Below are positions 36,501 to 49,860 of a stretch of 64,000 nucleotides of DNA, piece after piece. The notes under the pieces were generated by a model. That model did not search any database. It was not told where the DNA came from and saw only the letters and a program-made list of their open reading frames with translations. The DNA is from Megalopta genalis (lineage: Eukaryota; Arthropoda; Insecta; Hymenoptera; Halictidae). Location: the NCBI RefSeq assembly GCF_051020955.1, contig NW_027476385.1:124001-188000 (forward strand), given 5' to 3'. The position numbers and the translations under genes are program-made. Within the stretch, counting starts at the first letter, position 1, and each line of letters begins with the position of its first letter.

Positions 36501-39500
36501 ACAAATGGTTTAGCTTCAAATACTTGTGATATACATGATTCAGCTTCAGCTGCATGCGAAACAAACGCTTTACCTTCAAATCGAAGCGAAACACATTATT
36601 TAGGTTCAAATCAAAGCGAAGTGGAAGACTTAGCTTCAAATACATGAGAAACAAGTGATTTATCTTCAGATAATTGCGATATAAGTGATATAGCTTCAAA
36701 TGCAGGCGAAACAATCGAGTTAGCTTCAAATCAATGCGAAGTAGAAGGCTTAGCTTCAAATCAATCCGAAACAAATGGTTTAGATTCAAATACTCGTGAT
36801 ATACATGATTTAGCTTCAACTGCATGCGAATCAAACGAGTTAGCTTCAAATCCATGCGATTCACATGATTTAGCTTCGAATCAATGCGAAGTAGAAGGCT
36901 TAGCTTCAAACACATGAGAAACAAATGATTTATCTTCAGATAATTGCGATATAAGTAATATAGCTTCAAATGCTGGCGAAACAATCGAGTTAGCTTCAAA
37001 TCAATGCGAAGTAGAAGGCTTAGCTTCAAATTCATGCGAAACAAATGGTTTAGCTTCAAATACTTGTGATATACATGATTTATCTTCAAATGCAGGCGAA
37101 ACAAAAGAGTTAGCTTCAAATCCATGCGATTCACATGATTTAGCTTCGAATCAATGCGGAGTAGAAGGCTTAGCTTCAAACACATGAGAAACAAATGATT
37201 TATCTACAGATAATTGCGATATAAGTGATACAGCTTCAAATCCATGCGAAACACATGATTTAGCTTCAAATTCAAGCGAATCACATGGATTAGCTTCATA
37301 GCTTCATATTCTTGCGAAACGGATGGATTAGATCCAGATACTTGTGATGTACATGTTTTATATTCAACTGCATGCGAAACAAACGTGTTAGCTTCAAATC
37401 CAAGCGGAACGCATGATTTATCTTCAAATCAATGCGAAGATGAAAGTTTTGCTTCAAACCCATGCGAAGCGAATGATTTGGCTTCAAATACTTGTGATAT
37501 ACATGATTGAGCTGCAACTGCATGCGAAACAAACGAGTTAGCTTCAAATCCATGCGAAACTCATGATTTAGCTTCAAATCAATGCGAAATAGACGGCTTA
37601 GCTTCAAATATATGAGAAGCAAATGATTTATCTTCAGATAATTGCGATATAATTGATATAGATTCAAATGCAGTCGAATCAATCGAGTTAGCTTCCAATT
37701 AATGCGAAGTAGGAGGCTTATCTTCAAATCCATGCGAAACAAATGGTTTAGCTTCAAATACTTGCGACATAAATGAATCAGCTTCAAATGAAGACGAAAC
37801 AAACGAGTTAGTTTCAAATCCATGCGAAACATATGATTTAGCATCAAATCAATGCGAAGTAGAAGGCTTAGCTTCAAATCAATCCGAAACAAATGGCTTA
37901 GCTTCAAATACTTGTGATATACATGATTTAGCTTCAAATGCATGCGAAATAAACGAGTTAGCTTCAAATCCATGCCATACACACGATTTAGATTTAAATG
38001 AATGCGAAGTAGAAGACTTATCTTCAAATACATCCGAAACAAATGGTTTAGCATCAAATACTTGCAATATAAATGAAACAGCTTCAAATGAAGACGAAAC
38101 AAACGAGTTAGTTTCAAATCCAAGCGAAACACATGACATAGCTTCAATTTCATGCAAAGTAGAAGTCTTAGCTTCAAACACATGCGAAATAAATGGTTTA
38201 GCTTCAAATACTTGTTTTATACATGATTTAGCATCAACTGCATTGTGAAACAAACGAGTTAGCTTCAAATCCATGCGAAACACATGACTTAGCTTCAAAT
38301 CAATGCGAAGTAGAAGGCTTAGCTTCAAATACATGAGAAACAAATAATTTATCTTCAGATAATTGCGATATACGTGATTTAGCTTCAGCTGCATGCGAAA
38401 CAAACGATTTTGCTTCATACCCAAGGGAAACACATAATTTAACATCAAAACAATGCTAAGTATAAGCCTGAGCTTCAAATCAATGCGAAACAAATGGTTT
38501 AGCATCAAATACTTGTGATATACATGATTTAGGTTCAACTTCATGCCAAACGAAGGAGTCATCTTGAAATCCATGCGAAACACATGATTTAGCTTCAAAT
38601 CAATGCGAACTTGAAGGCATAGCTTTAAATCCATGCGAAACAAATTGTTCAGCTTCAAATACTTGTGATATACATAATTTAGCTTCATCTGCATGCGAAA
38701 GAAACGAGTTATCTTGAAATCCATGCGAAACACACGATTTAGCATCAAATCAATGCGAAGTAGGAGGCTTATCTTCAAATACATGAGAAGCAAATGATTT
38801 ATCTTCAGATAATTGCGATATAAGTGATATAGATACAAATGCATTCGAATCAATCGAGTTAGCTTCAAATTAATGCGAAGTAGAAGGCTTAGCTTCAAAT
38901 TCATGCGAAACAAATGGTTTAGCTTCAAATACTTGTGATATACATGATTTAGCTTCAACTGCATGCGATACAAACGAGTCAGCTTCAAATCCATGCGCTA
39001 CACATGATTTAGCTTCAAATCAATGCGAAGTTGAAGGCTTTGCTTCAAATCCATGCGAAACAAATAGTTTAGCTTCAAATACTTGTGATATACATAATTT
39101 AGCTTCAAATGCATGCGAAACAAGCGCTTTACCTTCAAATCCAAGCGAACCACATTATTTAGGTTCAAATCAATGGGAAGTGGAAGGCTTAGCTTCAAAT
39201 ACATGAGAAACAAATGATTTATCTTCAGATAATTGCGATATAAGTAATATAGCTTCAAATGCAGGCGAAACAATCGAGTTAACTTCAAATCAATGCGAAG
39301 TAGTAGGCTTATCTTCAAGTCCATGCGAAACAAATGGTTTAGCTTCAAATACTTGTGCTATACATGACTTATCTTCAAATGCAGGCGAAACAAAAGAGTT
39401 AGCTTCAAAACCAAGCGAAACACATCATTTAGCTTCAAATTCATGCGAAACACATGGTTTAGCTTAATATTCATGCAAAACAGATGGTTTATATTCAGAT

Positions 39501-42500
39501 ACTTGTGATAAACATGATTTAGCTTCAACTGCATGCGAAAAAAACGAGTTAGCTTCAAATCCAAGCGAAACACATGATTTACCTTCAAATCAATGCGAAA
39601 TAGAAGGCTTAGCTTCAAATCAATGCGACGTAGAATGCTAATCACCAAATCAATGTGAAACAAATGGTTTAGCTTCAAATACTTGTGATATACATGATTT
39701 AGCTTCAACTGCATGCGAAACAAACGTGATAGCTTCAAATCCAAGCGAAACACATGATTTATCTTCAAATCAATGCGAAGTTGAAGGCTTTGCTTCAAAT
39801 CCGTGCGAAGCGAATGGTTTAGCTTCAAATACTTGTGATATACATGATTTATCTTTAAATACAGGCGAAAAAAACGTGATAGCTTCAAATCCATGCGAAA
39901 CATATGATTTAGCTTCAAATCAATGCGAAATAGACGGCTTAGCTTCAAATACATTAGAAACAAATGATTTATCTTCAGATAATTGCGATATAAGTGATAT
40001 AGCTTCATATGCAGGCGAAACAATCGAGTTAGCTTCAAATCAATGCGAAGTGGAAGGCTCAGCTTTAAACACATGAGAAACAAATGGTTTAGCTTCAAAT
40101 ATTTGAGATATACATGATTTAGCTTCAACTGCATGCGATACAAACGACTTAGCTTCAAAACCATGCGAAACAATCGAGTTAGCTTCAAATCAATGCGAAG
40201 TGGAAGGCTTAGCTTCAAATACGTGAGAAACAAATGATTTATCTTCAGATAATTGTGATATAAGTGATACAGCTTCAAATCCATGCGAAACACATGATTT
40301 AGCTTCAAATTCATACGAATCACATGGATTAGCTTCATAGCTTAATATTCTTGCGAAACAGATGGATTAGATCCAGATACTTGTGATGTACATGTTTTAG
40401 CTTCAAGTGCATGCTAAACAAACGTGTTAGCATCAAATCCAAGAGAAACACATGATTTATCTTAAAATCAATGCGAAGTTGAAGGCTTTGCTTCAAATTC
40501 ATGCGAAACAAATGGTTTAGCTTCAAATACTTGTGATATACATGATTTAGCTTCAACTGCATGCAAAACAAACGCTTTACCTTCAAATCCAAGCGAAACA
40601 CATTATTTAAGTTCAAATCAATGCGAAGTGGAAGGCTTAGCTTCAAATACATGAGAAACAAATGATTTATCTTCAGATAATTGCGATATAAGTGATATAG
40701 CTTCAAATGCAGGCGAAACAATCGAGTTAGCTTCAAATCAATGCGAAGTGGAAGGCTTAGCTTCAAATCAATGCGACGTAGAATGCTTATCATCAAATCA
40801 ATGTGAAACAAATGGTTTAGCTTCAAATACTTGTGATATACATGATTTAGCTTCAACTGCATGCGAAACAAACGAGTTAGCTTCAAATTCAAGCGAAACA
40901 CATGATTTATCTTAAAATCAATGCGATGTTGAAGGCTTTGCTTCAAATTCATGCGAAACAAATGGTTTAGCTTCAAATACTTGAGATATACATGATTTAG
41001 CTTCAACTGCATGCGATACAAACGACTTAGCTTCAAAACCATGCGAAACAATCGAGTTAGCTTCAAATCAATGCGAAGTGGAAGGCTTAGCTTCAAATAC
41101 GTGAGAAACAAATGATTTATCTTCAGATAATTGTGATATAAGTGATAGAGCTTCAAATCCATGCGACACACATGATTTAGCTTCAAATTCATGCGAATCA
41201 CATGGATTAGCTTCATAGCTTCATATTCATGCGAAACAGATGAATTAGATCCAGATAATTGTGATGTACATGTTTTAGCTTCAACTGCATGCTAAACAAA
41301 CGTGTTTGCTTCAAATCTAAGCGAAACACATGATTTATCTTCAAATCAATGCGAAGTTGAAGGCTTTGCTTCAAATCCATGCGAAGCGAATGGTTTAGCT
41401 TCAAATACTTGTGATATACATGATTTATCTTCAAATACAGGCGAATAAAACGAGTTAGCTTCAAATCCGTGCAAAACATATGATATAGCTTCAAATACTT
41501 GAGATATACATGATTTAGCTTCAACTGCATGCGAAACAAACGCTTTACCTTCAAATCCAAGCGAAACACATTATTTAGGTTCAAATCAATGCGAAGTGGA
41601 AGGCTTAGCTTCAAATACATGAGAAACAAATGATTTATCTTCAGATAATTGCGATATAAGTGATATAGCTTCATATGCGGGCGAAACAATCGAGTTAGCT
41701 TCAAATCCATGCAAAACAAATGATTTAGCTTCAAATGCTTGTAATACACATTATTTAGCTTCAACTGTATGCGAAACAAACGAGATAGCCTCAAATTCAA
41801 GCGAATCAAATGATTTAGCTTCAAATCAATGCGAAGTAGAAGGCTTAAATTCGAAACCATGCGAAACAAATGGTTTAGCTTCAAATACTTGTGATATACA
41901 TGATTTAGCTTCAAATGTAGGAGAAACAAACGAGTTAGCTTCAAATCCAAGCGAAACATATGATTTAGCTTCAAATCAATGCGAAGTAGAAGGCTTAGCT
42001 TCAAATACATGAGAAGCAAATGATTTATCTACAGATAATTGCGATATAAGTGATATAGATTCAAATGCAGTCGAATCAATCGAGTTAGCTTCAAATTAAT
42101 GCGAAGTAGGAGACTTATCTTCAAATCCATGCGAAACAAATGGTTTAGCTTCAAATACTTGAGATATACATGATTTAGCTTCAACTGCATGCGATACAAA
42201 CGAGTTAGCTTCAAAACCATGCGAAACACATGATTTAGCTTCAAATCAATGCGAAGTAGAAGGCATAGCTTCAAATGCATGCGAAACAAATGGTTTAGCT
42301 TCAAATACTTGTGATATACATGATTTAGCTTCAACTGCATGCGAAACAAACGTTTTACCTTCAAATCCAAGCGAAACACATTATTTAGGTTCAAATCAAT
42401 GCGAAGTGGAAGGCTTAGCTTCAAATACATGAGAAACAAATGATTTATCTTCAGATAATTGCGATATAAGTGATATAGCTTCAAATGCAGGCGAAACAAT

Positions 42501-45500
42501 CGAGTTAGCTTCAAATCAATGCGAAGTGGAAGGCTTAGCTTCAAATCAATGCGACGTAGAATGCTTATCATCAAATCAATGTGAAACAAATGGTTTAGCT
42601 TCAAATACTTGTGATATACATGATTTAGCTTCAACTGCATGCGAAACAAACGAGTTAGCTTCAAATTCAAGCGAAACACATGATTTATCTTCAAATCAAT
42701 GCGAAGTTGAAGGCTTTGCTTCAAATCCGTGCGAAGCGAATGGTTTAGCTTCAAATACTTGTGATATACATGATTTATCTTTAAATACAGGGGAAAAAAA
42801 CGAGTTAGCTTCAAATCCATGCGAAACATATGATTTAGCTTCAAATCAATGCGAAATAGACGGCTTAGCTTCAAATACATGAGAAGCAAATGCTTTATCT
42901 TCAGATAATTGCGATATAAGTGATATAGATTCAAATGCAGTACAATCAATCGAGTTAGCTTCAAATTAATGCGAAGTAGGAGGCTTATCTTCAAATCCAT
43001 GCGAAACAAATGGTTTAGCTTCTAATACTTTTGATAAACATGATTTAGCTTCAACTGCATGCGAAACAAACGAGTTAGCTTCAAATCACAGCGAAACACA
43101 TGATTTAGCTTCAAATCAATGCGAAGTATAAGGCATATCTTCAAATCTATGTGAAACAAACGGTTTATCTTCAAATACTTGTGCTATACATGATTTAGCT
43201 TCAACTGCATGCGAAACAATCGAGTTAGCTTCAACACCAAGCGAAACACATAATTTAGCTGCAAATCAATGCGAAGTAGAAGGGATAGCTTCAAATCCAT
43301 GCGAATCAAACGGTTGAGCTTCAAATACTTATGATATACATGATTTATCTTCAAATGCAGGCGAAACAAAAGAGCTAGCTTCATATCCATGCGAAACACA
43401 TCATTTATCTTCAAATTCATGCGAAATACATGGTTTAGCTCAATATTCATGCGACACAGATGGTTTATATTCAGATACTTGTGATAAACATGATTTAGCT
43501 TCAACTGCAATCGAAACAAACGAGTTATCTTCAAATCCAAGCGAAACACATGATTTACCTCCAGATCAATGCGAAGTAGAAGACTTAGCTTCAAATCAAT
43601 GCGAAGTAGAAGGCTTAGATTCAAATTCATGCGAAACAAATGGTTTAGCTTCAAATACTTGTGATATGCATGATTTAGCATCAACTGCATGCGAAACAAA
43701 CGAGTTAGCTTCAAAACCAAGCGAAACACATGATTTACCTCCAAATCAATGCGAAGTAGAAGACTTAGCTTCAAATCAATGCGAAGTAGAAGGCTTAGAT
43801 TCAAATTCATGCGAAACAAATGGTTTAGCTTCAAATACTTGTGATATGCATGATTTAGCTTCAACTGCATGCGAATCAAACGAGTTAGCTTGAAAACCAA
43901 GCGAAACACATGATTTATCTTCAAATCAAAGCGAAGTAGAAGGCTTAGCTTCAAATCCAAGCGAAACACATGATTTACCTCCAAATCAATGCGAAGTAGA
44001 AGACTTAGCTTCAAATCAATGCGAAGTAGGAGGCTTATCTTCAAATCCATGCGAAACAAATGGTTTAGCTTCAAATACTTGTGATATGCATGATTTATCT
44101 TCAAATGCAGGCGAAACAAAAGAGTTAGCTTCAAAACCAAGCGAAACACATCATTTAGCTTCAAATTCATGCGAAACACATGGTTTAGCTTCATATTCTT
44201 GCGAAACAGATGGTTTAGATTCAGATACTTGTGATAAACATGATTTAGCTTCAACAGCATGCGAAACAAACGAGTTAGCTTCAAATCCATGCCATACATA
44301 CGATTTAGATTTAAATCAATGCGAAGTAGAAGGCTTATCTTCAAATCCATCCGAAACAAATGGTTTAGCTTCAAATACTTGCGATATAAATGAAACAGCT
44401 TCAAATGAAGACGAAACAAACGAGTTAGTTTCAAATCCATGCGAAACATATGATTTAGCATCAAATCAATGCGAAGTAGAAGGCTTAGCTTCAAATCAAT
44501 CCGAAACAAATGGTTTAGTTTCAAATACTCGTGATATACATGATTTAGCTTCAAATGCATGCGAATCAAACGAGTTAGCTTCAAATGCATGCGATTCACA
44601 TGATTTAGCTTCGAATCAATGCGAAGTAGAAGGCTTAGCTTCAAACACATGAGAAACAAATGATTTATCTTCAGATAATTGCGATATAAGTGATACAGCT
44701 TCAAATCCATGCCATACACACGATTTGGATTTAAATCAATGCGAAGTAGAAGGCTTATCTTCAAATCCATCCGAAACAAATGGTTTAGCTTCAAATACTT
44801 GCGATATAAAAGAAACAGCTTCAAATGAAGACGAAACAAACGAGTTAGTTTCAAATCCATGCGAAACATATGGTTTAGCATCAAATCAATGCGAAGTAGA
44901 AGGCTTAGCTTCAAATCAATCCGAAACAAATGGTTTAGCTTCAAATACTCGTGATATACATGATTTAGCTTCAACTGCATGCGAATCAAACGAGTTAGCT
45001 TCAAATCCATGCGATTCACATGATTTAGCTTCGAATCAATGCGAAGTAGAAGGCTTAGCTTCAAACACATGAGAAACAAATGATTTATCTACAGATAATT
45101 GCGATATAAGCGATGCAGCTTCAAATCCATGCGAAACACATGATTTAGCTTCAAATTCAAGCGAATCACATGGATTAGCTTCATAGCTTCATATTCTTGC
45201 GAAACGGATGGATTAGATCCAGATACTTGTGATGTACATGTTTTAGCTTCAACTGCATGCGAAACAAACGTGTTAGCTTCAAATCCAAGCGAAACGCATG
45301 ATTTATCTTCAAATCAATGCGAAGATGAAAGTTTTGCTTCAAACCCATGCGAAGCGAATGTTTTAGCTTCAAATACTTGTGATATACATGATTTAACTTC
45401 AAATGCAGGCGAAACAAACGAGTTAGCTTCGAATCCATGCCATACACACGATTTAGATTTAAATCAATGCGAAGTAGAAGGCTTATCTTCAAATCCATTC

Positions 45501-48500
45501 GAAACAAATGGTTTAGCTTCAAACACTTGCGATATAAATGAAACAGCTTCAAATGAAGACGAAACAAACGAGTTAGTTTCAAATCCATGCGAAACATATG
45601 ATTTAGCATCAAATCAATGCGAAGTAGAAGGCTTACCTTCAAATCAATCCGAAACAAATGGTTTAGCTTCAAATACTTGTGCTATACATGATTTATCTTC
45701 AAATACAGGCGAAACAAAAGAGTTAGCTTCATATCCATGCGAAACACATCATTTAGCTTCAAATTCATGCGAAATACATGGTTTAGCTCAATATTCATGC
45801 GACACAGATGGTTTATATTCAGATACTTGTGATAAACATGATTTAGCTTCAACTGCAATCGAAACAAACGAGTTAGCTTCAAATCCAAGCGAAACACATG
45901 ATTTACCTCCAGATCAATGCGAAGTAGAAGACTTAGCTTCAAATCAATGCGAAGTATAAGGCTTAGATTCAAATTCATGCGAAACAAATGGTTTAGTTTC
46001 AAATACTTGTGATATGCATGATTTAGCTTCAACTGCATGCGAAACAAACGAGTTAGCTTCAAAACCAAGCGAAACACATGATTTACCTCCAAATCAATGC
46101 GAAGTAGAAGACTTAGCTTCAAATCAATGCGAAGTAGAAGGCTTAGATTCAAATTCATGCGAAACAAATGGTTTAGCTTCAAATACTTGTGATATGCATG
46201 ATTTAGCTTCAACTGCATGCGAAACAAACGAGTTAGCTTCAAAACCAAGCGAAACACATGATTTAGCTTCAAATCAAAGCGAAGTAGAGGGCTTAGCTTC
46301 AAATCCAAGCGAAACACATGATTTACCTCCAAATCAATGCGAAGTAGAAGACTTAGCTTCAAATCAATGCGAAGTAGGAGGATTATCATCAAATCCATGC
46401 GAAACAAATGGTTTAGCTTCTAATACTTTTGATAAACATGATTTAGCTTCAACTGCATGCGAAACAAACGTGTTAGCTTCAAATCACAGCGAAACACATG
46501 ATTTAGCTTCAAATCAATGCGAAGTAGAAGGCATATGTTCAAATCCATGTGAAGCAAACGGTTTACCTTCAAATACTTGTGCTACACATGATTTAGCTTC
46601 AACTGCATGCGAAACAAACGAGTTAGCTTCAAAACCAAGCGAAACACATGATTTAGCTTCAAATCAAAGCGAAGTAGAAGGCTTAGCTTCAAATTCATGC
46701 GAAACAAATGGTTTAGCTTCAAATACTTGAGATATACATGATTTAGCTTCAACTGCATGCGATACAATCGAGTTAGCTTCAAATCCATGCGAAACACATG
46801 ATTTAGCTTCAAATCAATGCGATGTACAAGGCTTATCTTCAAATACATGAGAAACAAATGATTTATCTTCAGATAATTGCGATATAAGTGATATAGCTTC
46901 ATATGCGGGCGAAACAATCGAGTTAGCTTCAAATCAATGCGAAGTAGAAGGCTTAGCTTCAAATACGTGAGAAACAAATGATTTATCTTCAGATAATTGC
47001 GATATAAGTGATACAGCTTCAAATCCATGCCATACACACGATTTGGATTTAAATCAATGCGAAGTAGAAGGCTTATCTTCAACTCCATCCGAAACAAATG
47101 GTTTAGCTTCAAATACTTGCGATATAAAAGTAACAGCTTCAAATGCAGGCGAAACAAACGAGTTAGTTTCAAATTCATGCGAAACATATGATTTAGCATC
47201 AAATCAATGCGAAGTAGAAGGCTTAGCTTCAAATCAATCCGAAACAAATGGTTTAGCTTCAAATACTCGTGATATACATGATTTAGCTTCAACTGCATGC
47301 GAATCAAACGAGTTAGCTTCAAATCCATGCGATTCACATGATTTAGCTTCGAATCAATGCGAAGTAGAAGGCTTAGCTTCAAACACATGAGAAACAAATG
47401 ATTTATCTACAGATAATTGCGATATAAGTGATGCAGCTTGAAATCTATGCGAAACACATGATTTAGCTTCAAATTCAAGCGAATCACATGGATTAGCTTC
47501 ATAGATTCATATTCTTGCGAAACGGATGGATTAGATCCAGATACTTGTGATGTACATGTTTTAGCTTCAACTGCATGCGAAACAAACGTGTTAGCTTCAA
47601 ATCCAAGCGAAACTCATGATTTATCTTCAAATCAATGCAAAGATGAAAGTTTTGCTTCAAACCCATGCGAAGCGAATGTTTTAGCTTCAAATACTTGTGA
47701 TATACATGATTTAGCTTCAACTGCATGCGAAACAAACGTGATAGCTTCAAATCCAAGCGAAACACATGATTTAGCTTCAAATCAATGCGAAGTACAAGGC
47801 TTATGTTCAAATACATGAGAAACATATGATTTATCATCAGATAATTGCGATATATGTGATATAGCTGCAAATGCAGGCGAAACAATCGAGTTAGTTTCAA
47901 ATCAATGCGAAGTAGAAAGCTTATCTTCAAATCAATCCGAAACAAATGGTTTAGCTTCAAATACTTGTGATATACATGATTTATCTTCAAATACAGGCGA
48001 AACAAAAGAGTTAGCTTCGTATCCATGCGAAACACATCATTTAGCTTCAAATTCATGCGAAATACATGGTTTAGCTCAATATTCATGCGACACAGATGGT
48101 TTATATTCAGATACTTGTGATGAACATGATTTAGCTTCAACTGCAATCGAAACAAACGAGTTAGCTTCAAATCCAAGCGAAACACATGATTTACCTCCAG
48201 ATCAATGCGAAGTTTGAAGACTTAGCTTCAAATCAATGCGAAGTAGAAGGCTTAGATTCAAATTCATGCGAAACAAATGGTTTAGCTTCAAATACTTGTG
48301 ATATGCATGATTTAGCTTCAACTGCATGCGAAACAAACGAGTTAGCTTCAAAACCAAGCGAAACACATGATTTACCTCCAAATCAATGCGAAGTAGAAGA
48401 CTTAGCTTCAAATCAATGCGAAGTAGAAGGCTTAGGTTCAAATTCATGTGAAACAAATGGTTTAGCTTCAAATACTTGTGATATGCATGATTGAGCTTCA

Positions 48501-49860
48501 ACTGCATGCGAAACAAACGAGTTAGCTTCAAAACCAAGCGAAACACATGATTTAGCTTCAAATCAAAGCGAAGTAGAAGGCTTAGCTTCAAATCCAAGCG
48601 AAACACATGATTTACCTCCAAATCAATGCGAAGTAGAAGACTTAGCTTCAAATCAATGCGAAGTAGGAGGCTTATCTTCAAATCCATGCGAAACAAATGG
48701 TTTAGCTTCTAATACTTTTGATAAACATGATTTAGCTTCAACTGCATGCGAAACAAACGTGTTAGCTTCAAATCACAGCGAAACACATGATTTAGCTTCA
48801 AATCAATGCGAAGTAGATGGCATATCTTCAAATCCATGTGAATCAAACGGTTTACCTTCAAATACTTGTGCTATACATGATTTAGCTTCAACTGCATGCG
48901 AAACAAACGAGTTAGCTTCAAAACCAAGCGAAACACATGATTTAGCTTCAAATCAAAGCGAAGTAGAAGGCTTAGCTTCAAATTCATGCGAAACAAATGG
49001 TTTAGCTTCAAATACTTGTGATATACATGTTTCAGCTTCAGCTGCATGCGAAACAAACGCTTTACCTTCAAATCCAAGCGAAACAAACGGTTTAGCTTCA
49101 AATACTTGTTATATACATGATTTATCTTCAAATGCAGGCGAAACAAAAGAGATAGCTTCAAATCCATGCGAAACATAACATTTAGCTTCAAATTCATGCG
49201 AAACACATAGTTTAGCTTAATATTCATGCGAAACACATGGTTTATACTCAGATACTTGTGATAAATATGATTTAGCTTCAACTGCATGCGAAACAAACGA
49301 GTTAGCTTCAAATCCATGCGAAACACATGATTTAGCTTCAAATCAATGCGAAGTAGAAGGCTTACCTTCAAATCAATCCGAAACATATGGTTTAGCTTCA
49401 AATACTTGTGATATACATGATTTATCTTCAAATACAGGCGAAACAAAAGAGTTAGCTTCATATCCATGCGAAACACATCATTTAGCTTCAAATTCATTCG
49501 AAATACATGGTTTAGCTCAATATTCATGCGACACAGATGGTTTATATTCAGATACTTGTGATAAACATGATTTAGCTTCAACTGCAATCGAAACAAACGA
49601 GTTAGCTTCAAATCCAAGCGAAACACATGATTTACCTCCAGATCAATGCGAAGTAGAAGACTTAGCTTCAAATCAATGCGAAGTAGAAGGCTTAGATTCA
49701 AATTCAAGCGAAACAAATGGTTTAGCTTGAGATACTTGTGATATGCATGATTTAGCTACAACTGCATGCGAAACAAACGAGTTAGCTTCAAAACCAAGCG
49801 AAACACATGATTTACCTCCAAATCAATGCGAAGTAGAAGACTTAGCTTCAAATCAATGCG
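33531..49860. repeat. Mosaic array segment with the longest open minus frame
   Basis: Marker-bearing satellite throughout. 44281-44640 and 44701-45060 form a 420-bp pair equivalent to the pair near 19.7-20.5 kb. The minus-strand frame 45079-43184 (631 codons) and 37194-35659 (511 codons) are the longest here; both are simple decapeptide repeats. Rare length changes are one-base losses near 34395 and 34543, and one-base gains near 38245 and 48215. Confidence 0.8.
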
